Shown: positions 44,093 to 51,007 of the stretch, in pieces
How the letters are laid out: each line of letters opens with the position of its first letter
How positions within the stretch are numbered: the first letter of the stretch is position 1
Assembly (NCBI RefSeq): GCF_000721235.1
Contig: NZ_JOFH01000003.1
Location: 248,001 to 312,000 of the forward strand
DNA length: 64,000 bases
Origin: Streptomyces olivaceus
GTDB taxonomy: Bacteria > Actinomycetota > Actinomycetes > Streptomycetales > Streptomycetaceae
Direction of reading: 5' to 3'
The notes under the pieces: generated by a model
The model's input: only the letters and a program-made list of their open reading frames with translations
What the model was told of the DNA's origin: nothing
Databases searched by the model: none
Translations under genes and position numbers: made by a program

Positions 44093-44796
44093 AGCAGGAC
44101 CGCGGCCGGCATCAGCCGCGCCGCCTCCAACTGCAGGACCACGCGCGGGTCCGAGCCGCCCATGAGGCGCACGAAGTCGAGACCGGCCTCCAGGCCGAGG
44201 GTGTCGGGCACCCCGTCCAGAAGGGTGAGCCAGCGTCCGGCACCGGCCGCCTGCTGCCAGTCGCGGCGGCGCACCGCCCGTACGAAGCCGCGGGCGACGT
44301 CGACCGGCCGGCGCCGTGCCGCGCGGGTCACCGCGCACTCCTCGCCGGGCAGCGCGAGCGGCGCGAGCACGGCGAGCTGGTGGGTCAGTGTCTGCCATCC
44401 GGCCGCGTCCAGCCAGTCGGCGCCGGGTTCGGCGGCCGGCTCGGCGGCATCGGGTCCGGTCAGGGGGTGTTCGAGCCGGCGCAGGGTGCGCGCCATGGCC
44501 CAGTGGCTCCACACGACGGCCGGGGCCGCGTCGGCGCGCGGCGGATGGGCCGCCACGGCGTCCTTGAACACGGCGAGTTGGCCGGGGGCGGGGGAAACGC
44601 GCAGCAGGACGCTGGGCAGCAGCGCGTCGGCGCCCAGCACTCGTACCGCCGCACGGGCGACGCCTTCGCCCGCGCCGCCTGCCGTCAGGGTGCTCCCCGC
44701 TCGCACGTGGTCCCCGCTCCGAAGAGCGGAGACCACGTCGGAAGCGAGGTCCAGCACCGTGCCCTGCAGGAGGGCCGACGTGCTCGACTGCTCCAT
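44089..44796 (-). CDS. Protein of unknown function (235 aa) in the peptide operon
   Basis: A 235-residue protein, Ala/Leu-rich and predicted helical, with no signal peptide. Recognisable local features are VVWSHWAMARTLRRLEHP in the middle and GADWLDAAGWQTLTHQLAVL. I find no known family. ATG 44796 follows GGGAGAG; 20 bp separate it from the peptide gene, and its TGA overlaps the next GTG. Position and coupling suggest it works with the peptide and the two paralogues. Confidence 0.78.
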   Translation of the reverse strand: MEQSSTSALLQGTVLDLASDVVSALRSGDHVRAGSTLTAGGAGEGVARAAVRVLGADALLPSVLLRVSPAPGQLAVFKDAVAAHPPRADAAPAVVWSHWAMARTLRRLEHPLTGPDAAEPAAEPGADWLDAAGWQTLTHQLAVLAPLALPGEECAVTRAARRRPVDVARGFVRAVRRRDWQQAAGAGRWLTLLDGVPDTLGLEAGLDFVRLMGGSDPRVVLQLEAARLMPAAVLL

Positions 44797-44816
44797 GTCA
44801 CTCTCCCGTCGGTCCG

Positions 44817-45002
44817 TCAGCCCTTCTTCGGGCGCGGGGTCGGCGGGGAGAGCAGGAGGTTGGTACCTCCGGACTGCAGTGCGAGCGCGGCGCACTCGCG
44901 GCTGTCGCGGAAGACTCCGTCGGGCTCGGCGGGGTCGAGTGCCGCGTCGATGTCGATGTTCTCGGTGCGGACGACTTCCTCGAGCACCTCGTTGGAAGGC
45001 AT
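44817..45002 (-). CDS. Short peptide (61 aa), candidate RiPP precursor
   Basis: A 61-residue peptide starting at ATG 45002 behind GAGGGAGATGG. The N-terminal two thirds is acidic and helix-prone (EVLEEVVRTENIDIDAALDP); the rest runs SRECAALALQSGGTNLL and then a Pro/Lys tail SPPTPRPKKG. It has one cysteine, several Ser/Thr and a Gly-Gly. This leader-plus-core look, small size and first position in an operon of unknown soluble proteins suggest a modified peptide precursor. It has no signal peptide. A TTG at 45083 would lengthen it by 27 residues but lacks a ribosome site. Confidence 0.7.
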   Translation of the reverse strand: MPSNEVLEEVVRTENIDIDAALDPAEPDGVFRDSRECAALALQSGGTNLLLSPPTPRPKKG

Positions 45003-45130
45003 GTCACCATCTCCCTCTGGTAGCCAAGTGGCCTTCACGTCCAAGGGTGTCCGGTGAGTCACAAAACATGCCTTCTTTCTCAAAATTCTCAGAAGATAAC
45101 TTCTTCAACTTTTCGGACGCATTGGATATA
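45003..45130 (-). promoter_or_regulatory. AT-rich promoter region of the peptide operon
   Basis: The 128 bp between the methyltransferase stop and the peptide start include about 70 bp (45057-45130) of much lower GC than anything nearby. It contains the palindrome AGAAGATAACTTCT (45092-45105). I could not fix -35/-10 elements with confidence. Confidence 0.45.
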
Positions 45131-45781
45131 TCAGGCAGACGTCGCCGTGTGGCGCCTGAGACGCCATACGTGATCCTCGCGGTAGCCCTCGACGCCCTCC
45201 GGCGAGGTGCTCTCCCGGCGGACGGTCTCCTTCGTTCCGACGGCCCACTCGCCCTCCGCCAGTCCCAGTTCGGCGACGACCCCGTCCAGGGTGGGGAAGA
45301 CCGCGTCGAAGGGCGGCTCGGTCTGCCACGAGGGCCAGCCCGCGTGCAGGACGAGCAGCAGGGTGCCGCCGGACGCCACGGCACGCGCGGCGGCACGCAG
45401 GACCGTCTGCTGGTCGAGGGCGACCGGGGACTGCAGGTACTGGGCGCTCACCAGGTCGAACGAGCCCCCGGGGAAGGACTGTCCCAGCTCGTGCCGCTCC
45501 CAGGCGACGCGGTCGCCCACCCCCGCCCCGGCGGCGTGCGCGGCGGCCCGTTCGAGGGCGGTGGCGGAGATGTCCACGCCGGTGACCCGCCAGCCGCGCG
45601 AGGCCAGCCACACGGCGTCCGCCCCCTCGCCGCAGCCGAGGTCGAGCGCGGTGCCGGGGGCGAGACCGCTCGCCTCGCGGACCAGGAAGGTGTTGGGGCG
45701 GCCGCTCCAGACACGGCCGGTGTCGCGGTAGCGGGCTTCCCAGAACTCCGCGGCGGTTGCCGTGGCGGGCAGGTCGGTCAT
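45131..45781 (-). CDS. Class I SAM-dependent methyltransferase
   Basis: A 216-residue Rossmann-fold methyltransferase. Motif I is ALDLGCGEGADAVWLA (about 45-60) and the acidic residue of motif II is in VTGVDIS; SFDLVSAQYLQSP is motif IV-like. The N-terminus FWEARYRDTGRVWSGRPN is common to small TehB/UbiE-like stand-alone enzymes. The substrate is unknown. ATG 45781 follows AGGAGG. It reads in the same direction as the peptide operon, but 128 bp of AT-rich DNA separates them. Membership in that system is possible, not shown. Confidence 0.85.
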   Translation of the reverse strand: MTDLPATATAAEFWEARYRDTGRVWSGRPNTFLVREASGLAPGTALDLGCGEGADAVWLASRGWRVTGVDISATALERAAAHAAGAGVGDRVAWERHELGQSFPGGSFDLVSAQYLQSPVALDQQTVLRAAARAVASGGTLLLVLHAGWPSWQTEPPFDAVFPTLDGVVAELGLAEGEWAVGTKETVRRESTSPEGVEGYREDHVWRLRRHTATSA

Positions 45782-45868
45782 GACGCCTCCTGAGGTGGTC
45801 GGACGGTCTGCTCGGCGGGGCGCGCGGCGCGGCACCCCGCAGGCAGGCTGTCCCGACCGGGCGGGCGG

Positions 45869-45897
45869 CGGCAAAGTTCTTTGCCGGAGCGGCAAAC
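45869..45897. promoter_or_regulatory. Palindrome CGGCAAAGTTCTTTGCCG with an extra half-site
   Basis: A perfect 18-bp inverted repeat (45869-45886) with a two-base centre, followed by a third half-site GGCAAAC (45891-45897). It lies 88 bp before the methyltransferase start, in the gap after the mscS stop. An operator is likelier than a terminator because the loop would be too small. Confidence 0.5.
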
Positions 45898-45962
45898 CGG
45901 GCCGCCGGCAGGCCGACCCGGAAGGGGCCGTCGGCCCACCCCCTCCGAACGGTGGGGAACCG

Positions 45963-46964
45963 TCAGCCCGTCAAGGCGTCCGGCTCCGCTTCCCGGCCGT
46001 CCGTGCGCACCCACACCGTCCGCCGCGGGAAGGGGATCCCGATGCCCTCCTCGTCCAGCGCCTCCTTGACCCGGCGGCGCAGTTCGCGGGTGACGCCCCA
46101 CTGCTGGAGCGGCACGGTCTTGACGGCGAGGCGCACCAGCACCCCGTCGGCGTCCAGCGACTGCACGCCCCACACCGCGGGGTCCTCCAACAGCGCGTCC
46201 GCGAAGTCCGGCTCCTCGCGCAGTGCCCGGCCGGTCGCCTCCAGGACGCGGTAGACGGTGTCGAGATCGGCGTCGTGGGCGACGGCGACGTCCAGGACGG
46301 CGCGCGCCCATTCCTGGCTGTCGTTGCGGACCCGCAGGATCTCGCCGTTGCGGATGTGCCACAGGCCGCCGTTGAGGTCGCGCACGTGGGTGAGGCGCAG
46401 GCCGACGTGCTCGACCTCGCCGACGGCCTCGCCGAGATCGACCGAGTCGCCGACGCCGTACTGGTCCTCGACCATGATGAGCAGCCCGGACAGGTAGTCG
46501 GCGACCAGGCTCTGCGCGCCGAAGCCGATGGCCAGGCCGACCACTCCGGCGCTGGCCAGCAGCGGGCCGAGGGCGATGCCTATCTGGTCGAGCACCATGG
46601 CCACGCCGACCATGAACAGCACGATGGTCACGGCGCTGCTGAGCACCGAGCCGATGGTACGGGCGCGCTGCTCCCGTCGCTGCCGCACCCGGGAACGGTC
46701 GCGGTGCAGGACGGCGGCGCCGCGGGCCTGCCGGCGGGGGCGGCTCCGCTCGGTCTCGCCCGCCGAGGGCTCCAGGACCCGCTGGACGACCCGGGTGATG
46801 GCCCGTTTGGCCACCGCGCGCACCACCAGCAGGATGACGACGATCACCGCGATGCGCAGGGGTATCCCGATCAGTGCCGCGGTGTGGTCGCCGGCCCAGT
46901 CCGACCACGAGGCCGCCAGCTGGGTTGTCGTGACCGGGTCGGCCGGTGGGGAGGTGTGCGACAT
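45963..46964 (-). CDS. MscS-family small-conductance mechanosensitive channel
   Basis: A 333-residue membrane channel. An N-terminal helix (about 33-52), a second (105-125) and the pore-lining TM3 (GPLLASAGVVGLAIGFGAQSLVADYL) are followed by the MscS beta domain (VEDQYGVGDSVDLG, then WHIRNGEILRVRNDSQ) and a C-terminal alpha/beta cage. It releases solutes on osmotic downshock. The region between TM1 and TM2 is unusually rich in arginine (about 68-103). ATG 46964. Confidence 0.9.
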   Translation of the reverse strand: MSHTSPPADPVTTTQLAASWSDWAGDHTAALIGIPLRIAVIVVILLVVRAVAKRAITRVVQRVLEPSAGETERSRPRRQARGAAVLHRDRSRVRQRREQRARTIGSVLSSAVTIVLFMVGVAMVLDQIGIALGPLLASAGVVGLAIGFGAQSLVADYLSGLLIMVEDQYGVGDSVDLGEAVGEVEHVGLRLTHVRDLNGGLWHIRNGEILRVRNDSQEWARAVLDVAVAHDADLDTVYRVLEATGRALREEPDFADALLEDPAVWGVQSLDADGVLVRLAVKTVPLQQWGVTRELRRRVKEALDEEGIGIPFPRRTVWVRTDGREAEPDALTG

Positions 46965-47143
46965 CGGCTCGGCTGCTCCGTTCTTCGGGGACGACGTGTC
47001 TGACGTCGCAGCCGCCTACCCACGGGCCGCCCGAACATGACGCCGGGTGTGTCGTGTCACGGCCGTGACACCCTTCCTCACTCACCCCTTATGCCGGACA
47101 GTTACGACATCTTCACTCGGTACCGGTGCATCACCGGTCATCA

Positions 47144-47157
47144 CCGGCGTACGCCGG
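47144..47157. repeat. Perfect palindrome CCGGCGTACGCCGG
   Basis: A 14-bp perfect palindrome nested within a wider GGTACC...GGTACC arrangement (47119-47162) and two copies of CATCACCGG. It lies upstream of the 99-residue protein and may be an operator. Confidence 0.35.
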
Positions 47158-47200
47158 GGTACCCGCACGGGGTCGTCCACAGCGGAGGAGGACCTGCGGC

Positions 47201-47500
47201 GTGATTACCGTTGCCGTCCTGATACTGCCCGGGCTGGGTCTGCTGCTGTTCAGCATGACGTGTCTTGAGGACCGGCTGTTCGCTGATCCGGGGCCGCCCC
47301 GGCACGCCCGGCGCGGGCATCTGCGGCTCCTGCCGGGCGGCAGGGCGCACGACGGCGCCCCCGCCTCCGCCTCGGCCCCCGCCTCCGCCTCCGCCTCCGC
47401 CTCCGCGTCCGACGCCGAGCCCGTCGACGCCGTTTCCGCCTCCGCTCCCGCCCCCGCCCTCGACTCCGAGACCGCGTCGGCGCGTCGGGACGCCGCCTGA
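47201..47500 (+). CDS. Small single-pass membrane protein with low-complexity tail (99 aa)
   Basis: GTG 47201 lies behind GGAGGAG (spacing slightly long). The N-terminal 25 residues form one hydrophobic helix (TVAVLILPGLGLLLFSM), followed by a basic stretch and a 50-residue Ala/Ser/Pro tail encoded by repeated GCCTCC hexamers (about 47362-47409). No family is known. The tail is likely to vary in length between strains by slippage. Confidence 0.6.
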   Translation: MITVAVLILPGLGLLLFSMTCLEDRLFADPGPPRHARRGHLRLLPGGRAHDGAPASASAPASASASASASDAEPVDAVSASAPAPALDSETASARRDAA

Positions 47501-47513
47501 GGTCCTGTCACGT

Positions 47514-47531
47514 CGCCGGCGCGCGCCGGCG
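47514..47531 (+). terminator. Perfect hairpin after the small membrane protein gene
   Basis: CGCCGGC (47514-47520) and GCCGGCG (47525-47531) form a 7-bp stem with a GCGC loop, 13 bp after the stop. Confidence 0.5.
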
Positions 47532-47653
47532 GACCCCGCCGCGCGGGCGCGCGCTCCTACCGGCGATGCTGTCCTGAGCAGGACGACGCCGGCCGGCTCG
47601 GACGAGAAGACACGGGCCGCACGGCAACGGGCACGGACGCAGGGAGAGACGGG

Positions 47654-48100
47654 ATGGACGGCGGCGGGCAGGGACACCTCGCGGGAGACCGGGACGCGGA
47701 CGACGACTTCGTCGGGTTCTGGCAGGAGCGCCGGGTGTGCTTCCTGTCGACGCCGCGCGCCGACGGCAGCCCGCACCTGGTTCCGGTCGGGGTGACGTAC
47801 GACCACGCGAGCCGCACGGCACGGGTCATCACGAGCCGCGGTACCGCGAAGGCGCGCAACGTGACGCGGGCCGGGCGGTCCGTGGTCGCCGTGGGCCAGG
47901 TGGACGGCAGGCGCTGGTCCACCCTGGAGGGCGTCGCGACCGTGCGGGAGGACGCCGAAGCGGTCCGCGACGCGGAGGCCCGGTACGCGGCCCGCTACCG
48001 GCAGCCCCGCGCGAACCCCGAACGGGTCGTCGTCGAGATCGCGGTACGGCGGTTCCTCGGCACCGTGCGGCCCGGCGGCGCGGGGCGCCCGGGCGCGTGA
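47654..48100 (+). CDS. PPOX-class F420-dependent (split-barrel) oxidoreductase
   Basis: A 148-residue split-barrel protein of the pyridoxamine-phosphate-oxidase-like superfamily. The start of the barrel is VCFLSTPRADGSPHLVPVGVTYD, with KARNVTRAGR and the WSTLEGVATV strand later. Actinobacterial proteins of this size usually bind F420. The substrate is unknown. It is convergent with the MMPL gene, with 23 bp between the stops. Confidence 0.82.
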   Translation: MDGGGQGHLAGDRDADDDFVGFWQERRVCFLSTPRADGSPHLVPVGVTYDHASRTARVITSRGTAKARNVTRAGRSVVAVGQVDGRRWSTLEGVATVREDAEAVRDAEARYAARYRQPRANPERVVVEIAVRRFLGTVRPGGAGRPGA

Positions 48101-48123
48101 ACCCCGGCGGGACCGGGCGCGGG

Positions 48124-50214
48124 TCACTCCCCCGCCCGACTCCGCCGGCCCAGCCGCCCCGGCCACCAGGTGACGGCGCCGATGTCCCGCGCGAGGGCCG
48201 GGACCAGCAGCGAGCGCACCACCAGCGTGTCCAGCAGGACGCCGAAGGCCACGATGAAGGCGATCTGCACCAGGAAGGCCAGCGGGATGACCCCGAGGGC
48301 GGCGAAGGTCGCGGCGAGGACCACTCCGGCCGAGGTGATGACGCCCCCGGTGGCCGTCAGTCCGCGCAGGATGCCCTCCCGGACCCCGTGGTGCAGCGAC
48401 TCCTGCCGCACCCGCGACATGAGGAAGATGTTGTAGTCCACGCCCAGGGCCACCAGGAAGACGAACCCGTACAGCGGTACGGAGGCGTCGGTGCCGCTGA
48501 AGCCGAAGACGTGGGTGAAGACCAGGGCCGAGACGCCCAGGGTGGCCAGGAAGTTCAGGGCCACCGTCGCCACCAGCAGCACGGGCATCAGCAGGGAGCG
48601 CAGCAGGGCGATGAGAATGACCAGGATGATGGCCAGCACCACCGGCACGATGAGGGCGCGGTCGTCCTCGGCGGTGCGCTGCGTGTCGTACTGCTGGGCG
48701 GTGTAGCCGCCGACCAGGGCGTCCGCGCCGGGCACGTCGTGGACGGCGGTCCTGAGGCGGGCCACCGCGCTCTTGGCGGCGTCGCTGTCCGCGGACGCCC
48801 GGAGCGTCGCATCGATCCGTACCCGCCCGTCGACCACCTTGGGTTCACCGCCGCCGGGGCGCCCCGAGTCGCCCACCGGGGCGGCGGAGTCGACGCCCCG
48901 GGTGCCGCGGGCGGCCGCGAGGACCGGGTCGAGCCGGTCGGCCGCGGCGACGATCACGACCGGGTTGCCGGAACCGCCGGGGAAGTGCCGGGCCAGGGTC
49001 TGCTGGGCGGCGACCGACGGGGTGTCGTTCACGAAGATCTCGTCCAGGGGCACGCCTTTGGAGTTCAGGGTCGGCGCGAAGGCGGCGCAGGCGAGGAGCG
49101 CGGCAAGCGAGATGGCCCAGATGCGGCGCGGCGCCCGGTCCACGAGTGCGGCGATGCGGTGCCACAGCGGGTGCCCTGCCTCCGGGTCGCCGCCGCGGAC
49201 CGGCTTGGCCGGCCAGTAGGCGGCCCGGCCGAGCAGGACCAGGACGGCGGGCAGGAAGGTGAGCGTGCTCAGTACGGCGCAGACGATGCCGATGGCGCCG
49301 ACGGGTCCGAGCGCCCGGTTGTTGGTGAGGTCGCTCAGGAGCAGCGCGAGGAGCCCGAGGGCGACGGTGGCCGCGCTGGCGACGACGGCGCCCCAGGAGG
49401 CGCGCAGGGCGGCGCGGACGGCGCCGAAGCGGTCGGGGTGCCGGGCGAGTTCCTCGCGGAAGCGGGCGGTGAGCAGCAGCGCGTAGTCGGTGGCGGCGCC
49501 GATGACCAGGATGGAGAGGATGCCCTGGACCTGGCCGTCGACGCGTACGACGTCGCGTTCCGCGAGCGCGTAGACGATCGCGCAGGCCAGGCCGAGGGCG
49601 AAGACGGCACCGAGGATGATGACCACCGGCAGCAGCACGCTGCGGTAGACGAGCAGCAGGATCACCAGCACGGTGACCAGCGCGACGCCCAGCAGCAGTC
49701 CGTCGATGCCCGAGAAGGCGTCGGAGAGGTCGGCCTGGGACGCCGCGGGTCCGGCCAACTGCGCCCGGGTGCCGGAGACCTCGTCGGCGGCGTCGGCGAT
49801 CCGCTCCAGCGTGGCGGGCAGGGCGTCGCCAAGATCGGACTCGACCTGGACGACGGCTTGCAGCGCCTCGCCGTCCTCGGAGGGCAGCGCGGGCGACGCC
49901 CGCCCCACGAGGCCGGGCGTGCCCGCCAGAGAGGCGAGGGAGCGGGTGGCCTCGGCCCGGTGGCCCGTGACGGAGCCGCCGCCGTCGGCGGTCCACACGA
50001 CGATCACCGGAAGCGTCTCGTCCTGCTGGAAGGCCTCCTGGGCGTCGGTGACGCGGGTGGACTCCGCGCTCTGCGGCAGGAAGGCGGCCCGGTCGTTGGT
50101 GGCAACGTCGCCCAGCTTGCCGGCGTAGGGGCCGAGGGCGCCGCCGATGCCGAGCCAGACCAGGAGCAGGAGGGCGGGGACGAGCCAGCGGGCCCGTCGC
50201 GTGGGGGTGGACAT
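48124..50214 (-). CDS. MMPL/RND-family membrane transporter
   Basis: A 696-residue transporter with two similar halves. Each has one membrane helix, an extracytoplasmic domain of about 120-150 residues and a block of five helices, about 12 helices in all. The helix pairs contain GxxxDY-type segments (VIGAATDYALLL in the first half, LGVDYNIFLMSRV in the second), whose aspartate carries protons in MmpL proteins. Streptomyces members export lipids or secondary metabolites. A MarR regulator is encoded 166 bp upstream in the same direction, with an AT-rich palindrome in between. Confidence 0.92.
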   Translation of the reverse strand: MSTPTRRARWLVPALLLLVWLGIGGALGPYAGKLGDVATNDRAAFLPQSAESTRVTDAQEAFQQDETLPVIVVWTADGGGSVTGHRAEATRSLASLAGTPGLVGRASPALPSEDGEALQAVVQVESDLGDALPATLERIADAADEVSGTRAQLAGPAASQADLSDAFSGIDGLLLGVALVTVLVILLLVYRSVLLPVVIILGAVFALGLACAIVYALAERDVVRVDGQVQGILSILVIGAATDYALLLTARFREELARHPDRFGAVRAALRASWGAVVASAATVALGLLALLLSDLTNNRALGPVGAIGIVCAVLSTLTFLPAVLVLLGRAAYWPAKPVRGGDPEAGHPLWHRIAALVDRAPRRIWAISLAALLACAAFAPTLNSKGVPLDEIFVNDTPSVAAQQTLARHFPGGSGNPVVIVAAADRLDPVLAAARGTRGVDSAAPVGDSGRPGGGEPKVVDGRVRIDATLRASADSDAAKSAVARLRTAVHDVPGADALVGGYTAQQYDTQRTAEDDRALIVPVVLAIILVILIALLRSLLMPVLLVATVALNFLATLGVSALVFTHVFGFSGTDASVPLYGFVFLVALGVDYNIFLMSRVRQESLHHGVREGILRGLTATGGVITSAGVVLAATFAALGVIPLAFLVQIAFIVAFGVLLDTLVVRSLLVPALARDIGAVTWWPGRLGRRSRAGE

Positions 50215-50261
50215 CGGCGCGGCACTCCAGGGCTTCGACGGACGGGCGGTGCGGAAGTCAC

Positions 50262-50300
50262 TCGATCATAAACAATCTCAATGATTAAATTACTTTGAGG
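50262..50300. promoter_or_regulatory. AT-rich operator/promoter before the MMPL gene
   Basis: This is the lowest-GC spot in the region. AATC-TCAAT-GATT (50274-50286) is an inverted repeat within a near-palindrome, and CTCAA (50278-50282)/TTGAG (50295-50299) flank it. Such AT-rich palindromes are typical of MarR operators; the MarR gene is next upstream. Confidence 0.5.
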
Positions 50301-50380
50301 CCTCGTGACACTCCGGACACACCGACTACTGCCCCGGTCGCTCCTCCGGATGCGGCTCGGCGGCGGGCAATCGGGACCGA

Positions 50381-50902
50381 TCAGGCGGGAGACCGGCGGT
50401 CGTCGTCCGACCGCACCGAGCGCAGTTCCTCGTTCATGGCCGTCAGGAACCGGATGACGACCGCCAGTTCGTCCTCGTCGAAGCGGGCGCGGGTGGCGGC
50501 GGCGGCCTCGGCCAGCGGACGGAAGTACGTCCGGGCCGCTTCCCGGGCCTCGGGCACGTAGTGCAGGTGCACGACGCGCCGGTCGGCGCTCTCCCGCACC
50601 CGGCGCACGTGCCCCGCCCGCTCCAGCCGGTCCACGCAGGCCGTCACCGCGCCCGAGGTCAGTCCCAGGTGGTCGCGCAGCCGGCCGGGTGTCATGGGCT
50701 CGCGCGCGTCCAGGATCGCGGCGAGCGCCTGGACGTCGGTGGCGTGCAGTCCTCGGGTGCCCGCGAAGCTGTGCACGAGGCGGTTGACCTCGCCGTTCAT
50801 CCGCCTGAGCCCGGCCGCGAGCACGTGCAGGTCGCTCGGCCCGTTCCCCGGCCCGTTCCCCCGCTCGTGCCCGTGCTGTCCGCGCTGGTTCGCTGTCGCC
50901 AC
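50381..50902 (-). CDS. MarR-family transcriptional regulator
   Basis: A 173-residue winged-helix regulator. An N-terminal dimerisation region is followed by the recognition segment LRDHLGLTSGAVTACVDRLERAG and the wing with VRESADRRVVHLHYV, the usual D-x-R-x motif. Regulators of this kind release DNA when they bind phenolic or lipophilic compounds, and often control exporters; the MMPL gene 166 bp downstream is the obvious target. It starts at GTG 50902. AGGGTCAACCCT (50919-50930), a small palindrome, lies just upstream. Confidence 0.9.
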   Translation of the reverse strand: MATANQRGQHGHERGNGPGNGPSDLHVLAAGLRRMNGEVNRLVHSFAGTRGLHATDVQALAAILDAREPMTPGRLRDHLGLTSGAVTACVDRLERAGHVRRVRESADRRVVHLHYVPEAREAARTYFRPLAEAAAATRARFDEDELAVVIRFLTAMNEELRSVRSDDDRRSPA

Positions 50903-50918
50903 GTGATCAGCGTATAGA

Positions 50919-50930
50919 AGGGTCAACCCT
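50919..50930. promoter_or_regulatory. Small palindrome AGGGTCAACCCT upstream of marR
   Basis: Five-base perfect arms around CA, 17 bp before the marR start, in the divergent gap with the SDR gene. It might serve autoregulation. Confidence 0.3.
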
Positions 50931-51007
50931 GGCCGGGGCACGGCCACCGTGGCCCTCTTCGGGGAAGGGGTCACGGTGACGGCTGACGACCAGAGCGACG
51001 GAGTTCC

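Noticed and set aside
45004..45130. A minus-strand reading frame through the AT-rich island (SEKLKKLSSENFEKEG, then MFCDSPD) ending at the start of the peptide gene
   Set aside because: It is attractive because it includes a TTA codon and ends 4 bp before the peptide ATG, but I find no start codon with a ribosome site, and the odd composition is explained by promoter DNA.
45131..45781. Methyltransferase as a certain member of the peptide operon
   Set aside because: It reads the same way but is separated by 128 bp of promoter-like DNA and has its own palindrome upstream; it is kept as a possible but unproven partner.
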